Assembly (NCBI GenBank): GCA_034211115.1
Contig: JAXHTH010000237.1
Coordinates: forward strand, 1-47,504
Source of the DNA: JAXHTH01 sp034211115
Lineage (GTDB): Bacteria > Planctomycetota > Phycisphaerae > Phycisphaerales > SM1A02
Reading direction: 5' to 3'
Length of the DNA stretch: 47,504 nucleotides
A program made the position numbers and the translations under genes. Below are positions 41,524-47,504 of this stretch, one piece after another (within the stretch, counting starts at the first letter, position 1; each line of letters opens with the position of its first letter). A model generated the notes under the pieces. It made no database searches. It saw nothing but the letters and a program-made list of their open reading frames with translations, and was not told the origin of the DNA.

Positions 41524-42639
41524 TCAACGGATCAAACCCGCAATCCGGCTTTCCTCCGGATAGAGCGAGGCGAGTCCCTCGGCGGAGGCGGGACAGACCC
41601 CGCGCTCGGTGATCAGGCCGGTGATGAGCCGGGCGGGGGTGATGTCGAAGGCGTAATTCGCGGCCGGGCTGCCCGGCGGGGTGATCGTCACCGTTTCGAT
41701 CCTGCCCCGATCGGTGCGGCCCGTGATACGAGAAACCTCCTCTTCATCGCGCCGCTCGATGGGGATGCCGCGCGACCCGCCCGCGAGGCGCCAGTCGATC
41801 GTCGGACCGGGCAGGGCGACGTAGAACGGGACGTTGTTGTCGCGCGCCGCCAGCGCCTTCAGATACGTGCCGATCTTGTTGCAGACATCGCCGGCCGGCG
41901 TGGTGCGATCCGTGCCGGTGATGCAGCAGTCGACGAGTCCGCGCTGCATGAGATGCCCGCCGGCGTTGTCGACGATGACGGTGTGCGGCACACCGTGTTT
42001 GCCCAGCTCCCAGGCGGTGAGCGAAGCGCCCTGGTTGCGGGGGCGGGTCTCATCGACCCATACGTGGACGGGAATACCCTCGTCATGCGCCAGATAGATC
42101 GGGGCGAGGGCGGTGCCCCAGTCGACGGTGGCCAGCCAGCCGGCGTTGCAGTGGGTAAGGATGTTGACCGGCTCGTCGCGGCCGTGATCATCGTACAGGG
42201 CGCGGATGAGGGGCAGGCCGTGCCCGCCGATGGCGCGGTTCATCGCGACGTCTTCATTGCAGATCGCGGCGGCGATCTCGTATGCGGCCGCCGCGCGCTG
42301 GTCTTCAGCCAGCCGCCGGACCGCCTCATCGACGCGCTCCAGGGCCCAGCGGAGGTTGACGGCCGTCGGGCGCGTCGATGCGAGCCTCTCCGTCGCGGCG
42401 GCCAGCGCTGCGTCGGACGGGTCCTGGCGCAAGGCGAGGCAGAGGCCGCAGGCGGCGGTGGCGCCGATGAGCGGCGCGCCGCGCACGATCATGGTTCGGA
42501 TCGCGATTGCCGCCTCGTCGTTGGTGGTGAGCCGCGCGATGGTGAACGCGTGCGGCAGTTTTGTCTGATCGATAACGTGCACCGACCAGCCGTCGTCGGC
42601 GAGCCAGATGGATCGATAGGGTGTGCCGTCGATGTTCAT
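41524..42639 (-). CDS. mtnA: S-methyl-5-thioribose-1-phosphate isomerase
   Basis: Aldose-ketose isomerase of methylthioadenosine salvage, eIF2B-alpha-like fold. 371 residues with the substrate loop RGAPLIGATAACG, the catalytic Cys in ILTHCNAGWLATVDWGTAL, DETRPRNQGASLTAWEL, and the catalytic Asp in ITGTDRTTPAGDVCNKIGTY. All key residues of the isomerase (as opposed to eIF2B subunits or ribose-1,5-bisphosphate isomerase) are kept. The start is ATG 42639. Divergent from a class II aldolase gene across 144 bp, which fits the same pathway. Confidence 0.94.
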   Translation of the reverse strand: MNIDGTPYRSIWLADDGWSVHVIDQTKLPHAFTIARLTTNDEAAIAIRTMIVRGAPLIGATAACGLCLALRQDPSDAALAAATERLASTRPTAVNLRWALERVDEAVRRLAEDQRAAAAYEIAAAICNEDVAMNRAIGGHGLPLIRALYDDHGRDEPVNILTHCNAGWLATVDWGTALAPIYLAHDEGIPVHVWVDETRPRNQGASLTAWELGKHGVPHTVIVDNAGGHLMQRGLVDCCITGTDRTTPAGDVCNKIGTYLKALAARDNNVPFYVALPGPTIDWRLAGGSRGIPIERRDEEEVSRITGRTDRGRIETVTITPPGSPAANYAFDITPARLITGLITERGVCPASAEGLASLYPEESRIAGLIR

Positions 42640-42783
42640 GGAGCAACGCCGATCCTGCCTTGCGCGGTAGGTGGATGGGCCTCTCGGCGTCGATGGCCCG
42701 TTTCGTTGGCGAATGATAGACTGAGCGCTTCGCGTCGTCCGAGCGGCCTCGATGCCGGCGGAGAGGCGACCGGAGTCCAGCCG

Positions 42784-44067
42784 ATGTGCGACACCGCGTT
42801 TCAATCCGCTTCACCGCCGGCCGCCGTCGCCGAGGCGATGGGCCACATCTACCGCCGCGGGATGACGACCACGTCCGGGGGCAACATCTCGATGTGCGAT
42901 GAGCGCGGGGCGATCTGGATTACGCCTTCCCAGGTCGACAAGGGCCGGCTGAGCGCGGCGGACATCGCCTGCGTGAAGCCGGACGGGCGCATCGAGGGCC
43001 GGCACCCGCCCTCCTCGGAGTTCCCCTCGCATCGACAGATCTACCGCGCGCGGCCGGATGTGCGATCGATCGTCCATGCGCATCCCGCCGGTCTCGTCGC
43101 GTTCAGCATCTGCCACGAGGTGCCCGACACGGCAGTGCTGCCGGACGTGCGCGATCTGTGCGGCGAGGTCGGGTATGCGCCGTACGAGAAGAGCGGCAGC
43201 GAGGCGCTCGGTGAGCGCATCGCGGCTGTCTTCGCCGAGGGTCGCGATTGCGTGCTGCTGGAGAATCACGGCATCGTCGTGGGCGGGCCGGATCTCGATC
43301 TCGCCGTGCGGCGCTTCGAGGCGATCGAGCTGACCGCGCGGATGCTCATCCGGGCGAAGGCGCTCGGCGAGGTCCGCGCGCCCGCCCGCCCGGCCGATTC
43401 GTCGACCGCGCCGGAGCAGATCGAAGATCAACCCCCTCGCGGGCGCGAGGCGTCAATCGCGCGCGAGCTGTGCGACTTCGCCCATCGGATCTGGCGGCAG
43501 ACGCTGACCATCAGCGGGGGCGGCGCGTGCTCGGCGCGTCTCGATGACGGCGCGTTCATCATCAGCCGGCGTGGCGCCGACTGGCGCCTGATGACCGAGG
43601 ATGATCTCCTTCGCGTCGATCCTCCGGAGCGCGCGGCGCCCGCGGCCGGGGGTCCGGTGGCGGCGGTGCACGGGGCGATCTACCGGCGGCATCCCGAGGT
43701 GGGGGCGATCATCGCCGCGACCCCGCCCCACGCGACCGCGTTCGCTGTGACCGGCTCGCCGCTCGACTCGCACATCATGTTCGAGAGTCGTCTGTTCCTG
43801 CGCGACGTGGTGCAGATGGTCGGCGACGGGACGGAGGGGGGTTCGGAGGAGATCGCCGGCCTCGTCGGCCCGGATCGCCCGGCCGCGCTCCTCGCGCGGG
43901 CGGGCGTCCTCGTCCTCGGCGCCTCGATCTTCGAGGCCTTCGACCGGCTGGAGGTGCTGGAGGCGACGGCGGCGGCGACGCTCGGCGCCCGCGGCGTGGG
44001 ACGGATCATCCCCCTCGCCGACGGGATGATGGACGGCCTGCCCGGCGGGCGGGACCCGGGGCGGTAG
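42784..44067 (+). CDS. Double-domain class II aldolase family protein (MTA salvage)
   Basis: 427 residues with two class II aldolase/adducin domains in tandem. The first (about 10-200) keeps the zinc set: Glu79 (SSEFPSH), His98 and His100 (VHAHP), His162 (ENHGI), as in fuculose-phosphate aldolase and MtnB. The second (about 225-415) has the same order of strands, but the HxH place reads AATPP and the ENHG place reads ARAGV, so it is expected not to bind zinc. Lying divergent from mtnA, the protein probably acts on 5-methylthioribulose-1-phosphate, either as aldolase (giving DHAP and methylthioacetaldehyde, the DHAP shunt) or as MtnB-type dehydratase. GGAG 8 nt before the ATG. Confidence 0.82.
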   Translation: MCDTAFQSASPPAAVAEAMGHIYRRGMTTTSGGNISMCDERGAIWITPSQVDKGRLSAADIACVKPDGRIEGRHPPSSEFPSHRQIYRARPDVRSIVHAHPAGLVAFSICHEVPDTAVLPDVRDLCGEVGYAPYEKSGSEALGERIAAVFAEGRDCVLLENHGIVVGGPDLDLAVRRFEAIELTARMLIRAKALGEVRAPARPADSSTAPEQIEDQPPRGREASIARELCDFAHRIWRQTLTISGGGACSARLDDGAFIISRRGADWRLMTEDDLLRVDPPERAAPAAGGPVAAVHGAIYRRHPEVGAIIAATPPHATAFAVTGSPLDSHIMFESRLFLRDVVQMVGDGTEGGSEEIAGLVGPDRPAALLARAGVLVLGASIFEAFDRLEVLEATAAATLGARGVGRIIPLADGMMDGLPGGRDPGR

Positions 44068-44124
44068 CGGCCCGCCCGGCCGGCCGGGCCACGCGCGGTT
44101 CCGGCCCGTCGGCTTCATCCGACC

Positions 44125-44154
44125 TTGACCTCCGCAACGATTCGTCTCTAATAC
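44125..44154 (+). promoter_or_regulatory. Sigma-70 type promoter
   Basis: TTGACC (44125-44130), an 18-bp spacer and TAATAC (44149-44154), the best -35/-10 pair seen in the window. Transcription would start near 44161, leaving a leader of about 70 nt before the 5S-like gene. Confidence 0.6.
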
Positions 44155-44229
44155 GCGTCTGAACATTTGGACGCTGGATCGCGGGCGCCGACACGCCGGT
44201 CGCCGCCCGCTCGAGGAACGGAGCGAGGC

Positions 44230-45741
44230 ATGGCCAGGCGGATCAACTTCATCGATTGTTCTCTGCGCGACGGGCATCAGTCCCTCCTCGCCACCCGGAT
44301 GAGCACCGAACAGTGCCTGCGGGTCCTGCCGCTGCTGCGTGACAGCGGCTACACCATCATGGAGCTGTGGGGCGGGGCGACGCTCGATTCCGCCCTCCGC
44401 TTCACCGGCGACAACCCGTTCGAGCGCGTCGATTCGTTCCGGGAGGTGCTGGGCGACGGGGTCGCGATCCGTTCGCTCTGCCGGGGGCAGAATCTCTTCG
44501 GCTATACGCCGTACCCCGACCAGGTCGTCTACGAGTTCCTCAAGGAGGCCGTCCGCAGCGGCACCGATCGGGTCCGCGTCTTCGATGCGCTCAACGATCC
44601 GCGGAACCTCCAGACGGCGATGATGTCGACCAAGACGTTCAACGGGCACGCGGAGGCGGCGATGAGCTACACCACGTCGCCCGTGCACGACCTGGATCAC
44701 TTCCTGCACTTCGCCGAGAGCGTCCTCGACAACGGCGCCGATTCGCTGACCATCAAGGACATGGCCGGCCTGCTTCATCCCTTCGACTGCTTCGAGCTCG
44801 TCACCGCGATTCGCGAGCGGTTCGGCGACATCGAGCTGACGCTGCACTCGCACTGCACGAACGGCCTCGCCACGACCAGCTACATCGCGGGCATGCTCGC
44901 CGGGGCGAACCATCTGGATACGTGTCACACGCCGATGGCCGGCGTCACCGCCCAGCCGTCCGTCGAGCTCATGCAGTACATCGCCGAGGAGCTGGGTTAT
45001 GAGACAAACGTCGACATGTCCCTGGCCCCGCAGATCGACTCGGAGCTCCGCCGCATCCGCGAGGAGCTGAAGGACGTCGATCGGCACCCGGACGAGTTCG
45101 GCGATCCCTGGCCGGCCAGGCCCACCGACGACATGCGGCAGCTCATCTCCGAGGCCATCGAGCTGGTCCAGACGCGCGATCGGGACAAGATCGACCGGGC
45201 CATCGAGATCATCGAGGATCAGGTCATCGTGCCCCGGGGCTTCCCGGCCGTCGATCGCAGCCAGCTCGACGCCCAGGTGCCCGGCGGGATGATCTCCAAC
45301 CTGCACAACCAGATGAAGGAGCAGGGCAAGCTCGACCAGATGCCGAAGATCCTCGAGGAGATCCCGAAGGTGCGGGCCGAGAGCGGCTACGTGCCGCTGG
45401 TCACCCCCACCAGCCAGATCGTGGGCACCCAGGCCGCGATGAATGTCCTCACCGGCCAGCGCTACAGCATGATCACCAACGAGTTCCGGAACATGGTGCT
45501 GGGCAAGTACGGCCGCCTGCCCGGAGAACCCGACCCGGAGGTGGTGAAGCACTGTTCGCCCGACGGGACGCTGTTCACCCGCCGGCCGGGCGACTACGCC
45601 GAGGAAGTGGACATGACCAGGGTCGGCGAGGAAACGGAGGGGCTGCTCAAGTCACGACGCGACACGCTCCTGTACCTGCTCTTCCCCGGCCCGACGTTGA
45701 AGTTCCTCAAGAACCGCGAAGGCGTGGCGGTGGCCTCATGA
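44230..45741 (+). CDS. Carboxyltransferase 5S / pyruvate carboxylase subunit B-like
   Basis: Biotin-dependent carboxyltransferase domain moving CO2 between biotin and pyruvate/oxaloacetate. 503 residues, almost exactly the length of the propionibacterial transcarboxylase 5S subunit (505), and no biotin-carrier domain (no MKM) is attached. Visible are the HMGL-like barrel start DCSLRDGHQSLLATRM, DALNDPRNL, the lysine in SLTIKDMAG (carbamylated metal ligand in relatives), and LHSHCTNGLA with the metal His pair. The C-terminal PYC_OADA domain contains VPGGMISNLHNQ. The biotin subunit must be encoded elsewhere. It precedes mutA, which favours a role in methylmalonyl-CoA/propionyl-CoA exchange. 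Confidence 0.9.
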   Translation: MARRINFIDCSLRDGHQSLLATRMSTEQCLRVLPLLRDSGYTIMELWGGATLDSALRFTGDNPFERVDSFREVLGDGVAIRSLCRGQNLFGYTPYPDQVVYEFLKEAVRSGTDRVRVFDALNDPRNLQTAMMSTKTFNGHAEAAMSYTTSPVHDLDHFLHFAESVLDNGADSLTIKDMAGLLHPFDCFELVTAIRERFGDIELTLHSHCTNGLATTSYIAGMLAGANHLDTCHTPMAGVTAQPSVELMQYIAEELGYETNVDMSLAPQIDSELRRIREELKDVDRHPDEFGDPWPARPTDDMRQLISEAIELVQTRDRDKIDRAIEIIEDQVIVPRGFPAVDRSQLDAQVPGGMISNLHNQMKEQGKLDQMPKILEEIPKVRAESGYVPLVTPTSQIVGTQAAMNVLTGQRYSMITNEFRNMVLGKYGRLPGEPDPEVVKHCSPDGTLFTRRPGDYAEEVDMTRVGEETEGLLKSRRDTLLYLLFPGPTLKFLKNREGVAVAS

Positions 45742-45771
45742 CCGCGGGGCGGGTCGTGCCGACCCGGACAT

Positions 45772-45800
45772 GAGCCGGCCGGCGGTCAAACCGGCCGCTC
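45772..45800 (+). terminator. Hairpin after 5S-like gene
   Basis: GAG-C-CGGCCGG (45772-45782) pairs with CCGGCCG-CTC (45791-45800) with one bulged C and loop CGGTCAAA. There is no U-run after it, so its role as terminator is uncertain. Confidence 0.4.
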
Positions 45801-45909
45801 GCAAGCGACTACGATGAGAAACGGTCGGCGGGGCGAGGCGGGCGGTGCCTGACGCCTTCCCGCCCGGCCGCACCCGGATCCGATTCAAGCAAGTCGAGTG
45901 CCCTCCGTC

Positions 45910-47504
45910 ATGTTGCAGACAGGTTCCGAGCCCCTCAGCGCGTTTCCGCCCGTCGAGTACGAGGTGTGGCGAGCCCTGGTCGAGAAGGATCTCAAGGGCG
46001 CGCCCTTCCAGCGCCGGCTGGTTAAACGCACCTACGAGGGGATCGACATCCAGCCGCTGTACACGGCCGAACAGGTCTCGGACGGGGATGCCGCGGTCGG
46101 CTACCCGGGCCTGCCGCCGTTCACGCGCGGCGGGCGCGTGCTGGGCTGCACCGAGGCCGGCTGGGATGTTCGCCAGACGTACGACGAGTCGGACCCGGCT
46201 CGGGCCAACCGGGCGATCCTCGAGGATCTTTCGTGCGGGGTGACCTCGATCGAGCTGCGGACAGGCGGCGGGGGGATGCCGATCTCCAATGTCGATAATC
46301 TGGATCAGATCCTGGCGGATGTCGACCTCGGACAGGTCGCGGTGGCAGTCGATGGAGACGGCTCGTTTGTGTCGGCCGCGGCGATGCTTGCCGCGTTGTG
46401 GAAGAAGCGCTCCGTCGAACGGGCGCAGGCGCGCGGTGCGTTCAACGCCGATCCGCTTGCGGCCCTGGCCTCGGCGGGGTGTTTGCCCGGCGATGTCGAT
46501 CGGTGCCTTGCCGACATGGCCGGGCTGGCCGTGTGGACGGCGAAGGCTTTCCCGAACGTGACCGCGGTCGGCGTCGACACCGCGCCGTATCACGATGCCG
46601 GGGCCAGCGCCGCCCAGGACCTGGCCTACTCGATGGCGACCGGGATCGAGTACCTGCGGGCGATGGAGCGCGGCGGGCTGGAGGTGAATGCCGCCGCGCG
46701 GCAGATGCGCTTCCGGTACAGCGTCGGATGTCGCCTCTTCATGGCGATCGCGAAGCTTCGCGCCGCCCGTCGACTGTGGGCGCGCATCGTCGAGGCGTCG
46801 GGGGGTGACGAGCACGCCCGGCGGATGGTCCTGCACGTGCGCGTCGGGCGCCGCGTGCTGACGACACGCGATCCGTGGGTGAACATGCTCCGCAACACCG
46901 TCTGCGGCTTCGCCGGGGCCGTGGCCGGGGCGGACGCCATCACGACGGCGCCCTTCGACGCCGCGATCGGCGAGCCGGATGAGTTCAGCCGGCGGGTGGC
47001 ACGCAATACCCAGCTTCTCCTTCGCGAGGAGTCGCATCTGCATCGCGTGGTCGACCCGGCCGGGGGATCGTGGTTCATCGAGAAGCTCACCGATGAGCTG
47101 GCCGAGAAGGCGTGGACGATCCTCCAGGACATCGAGGGGCGGGGCGGGATGGCCAAAGCGCTTCTCAGCGGTCGGGTCGCCGAAGAGATCGAATCGACCT
47201 GGCAGGCGAGGCTGAAGAACCTCGCCACGCGCAAAGACGCCATCACCGGCGTGAGCGAGTTCCCCAATCTCGAAGAGGAGGCGATCGAGAAGAAACCGCC
47301 ACCCTCGGAAGGGGGCGCGCGACGGGAGCCGAGATCGAGTTCGGACCCGGCCGCCGCGGAGGCGCTGGAGAGTCTCGAGGCCGCGCCCGGGATCGAGCCG
47401 GCGGTCGAGGCGGCCGTGCTTGGCCAGGTGAGCATCGCTCGCGTCCCGCAGCGCCTCGAAGGGTGCCGCATACGGTCGAGGCGGCAGCGGATCGATGGTG
47501 ATCG
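45910..47504 (+). CDS. mutA: Methylmalonyl-CoA mutase small subunit (partial)
   Basis: Small, non-cobalamin-binding beta subunit of adenosylcobalamin-dependent methylmalonyl-CoA mutase (succinyl-CoA/methylmalonyl-CoA). About 531 residues are visible; the frame is open at the window end. Recognisable blocks are EYEVWRALVEKDLKGAPF at the N-terminus, IDIQPLYTAEQV, YPGLPPFTRGGR, the barrel segment DAGASAAQDLAYSMATGIEYL, RFRYSVG, TTRDPWVNMLRNTV and DPAGGSWFIE. After about residue 455 a Pro/Glu/Arg-rich linker begins, leading toward the missing C-terminal domain. The ATG at 45910 has no Shine-Dalgarno; GTG 45898 is an in-frame alternative. mutB would be expected just beyond the edge. Confidence 0.93.
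   Translation, partial: MLQTGSEPLSAFPPVEYEVWRALVEKDLKGAPFQRRLVKRTYEGIDIQPLYTAEQVSDGDAAVGYPGLPPFTRGGRVLGCTEAGWDVRQTYDESDPARANRAILEDLSCGVTSIELRTGGGGMPISNVDNLDQILADVDLGQVAVAVDGDGSFVSAAAMLAALWKKRSVERAQARGAFNADPLAALASAGCLPGDVDRCLADMAGLAVWTAKAFPNVTAVGVDTAPYHDAGASAAQDLAYSMATGIEYLRAMERGGLEVNAAARQMRFRYSVGCRLFMAIAKLRAARRLWARIVEASGGDEHARRMVLHVRVGRRVLTTRDPWVNMLRNTVCGFAGAVAGADAITTAPFDAAIGEPDEFSRRVARNTQLLLREESHLHRVVDPAGGSWFIEKLTDELAEKAWTILQDIEGRGGMAKALLSGRVAEEIESTWQARLKNLATRKDAITGVSEFPNLEEEAIEKKPPPSEGGARREPRSSSDPAAAEALESLEAAPGIEPAVEAAVLGQVSIARVPQRLEGCRIRSRRQRIDGD

Overview
The window looks like a chromosomal stretch of a GC-rich Planctomycetota bacterium, most likely of the Phycisphaerae type. The reasons are the strong G/C third-position bias, a membrane protein ending in the CPKCGYDLRGD-type zinc ribbon common in that group, an hpnCDE squalene operon, a meso-diaminopimelate type murE, and abundant short GC-rich intergenic repeats. 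The lineage is inferred from gene content; no rRNA or tRNA gene is visible. No CRISPR array, prophage or classical insertion sequence was found.

Layout. 1-3.7 kb: end of an aldo/keto reductase, a secreted lamin-tail protein, aat and a YchF-like P-loop ATPase. 3.7-4.2 kb: a repeat-bearing intergenic region. 4.2-12.0 kb: a tightly packed peptidoglycan operon, PBP2-rodA-murE-murF-mraY, with start/stop overlaps. 12.0-13.5 kb: a REP/RAYT module, with tandem palindromes on both sides of a Y1 transposase gene. 13.5-14.2 kb: an AT-richer patch with one small conserved hypothetical gene. 14.2-17.2 kb (minus): RluA-type pseudouridine synthase, a membrane-anchored TPR-like protein and a phosphotransferase. 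17.3-21.7 kb (plus): a Cof-type HAD phosphatase and a 1133-residue protein related to indolepyruvate:ferredoxin oxidoreductase that appears to have lost its cofactor motifs. 21.6-27.3 kb: rlmN and ispH (minus), divergent from hpnC-hpnD-hpnE (plus). 27.5-32.4 kb: an acidic HEAT-like protein, a possible two-helix membrane microprotein, prolyl oligopeptidase, methionine aminopeptidase and the zinc-ribbon membrane protein. 32.5-35.0 kb (minus): a cofactor-flavoured run, yggS, an MBL-fold hydrolase and thi4. 35.4-39.8 kb: an RND efflux adaptor and pump. 40.0-47.5 kb: a sialate O-acetylesterase-like enzyme, mtnA divergent from a double class II aldolase (methylthioadenosine salvage), a carboxyltransferase 5S/PycB-like protein and the start of methylmalonyl-CoA mutase small subunit (mutA), cut by the window end.

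How the genes work together. The 4-12 kb operon makes and polymerises peptidoglycan precursor. ispH feeds isoprenoid units to HpnCDE, which make squalene for hopanoids. The mtnA/aldolase pair points to a salvage route for 5'-methylthioadenosine. The 5S-like protein and MutA belong to propionyl-/methylmalonyl-CoA metabolism. The strongest leads for new biology are the degenerate IOR-like giant protein, the REP/RAYT module, the Ca-loop-like insertion in PBP2, the Thi4 with proline at the sulfur-donor position, and the double-domain aldolase beside mtnA.
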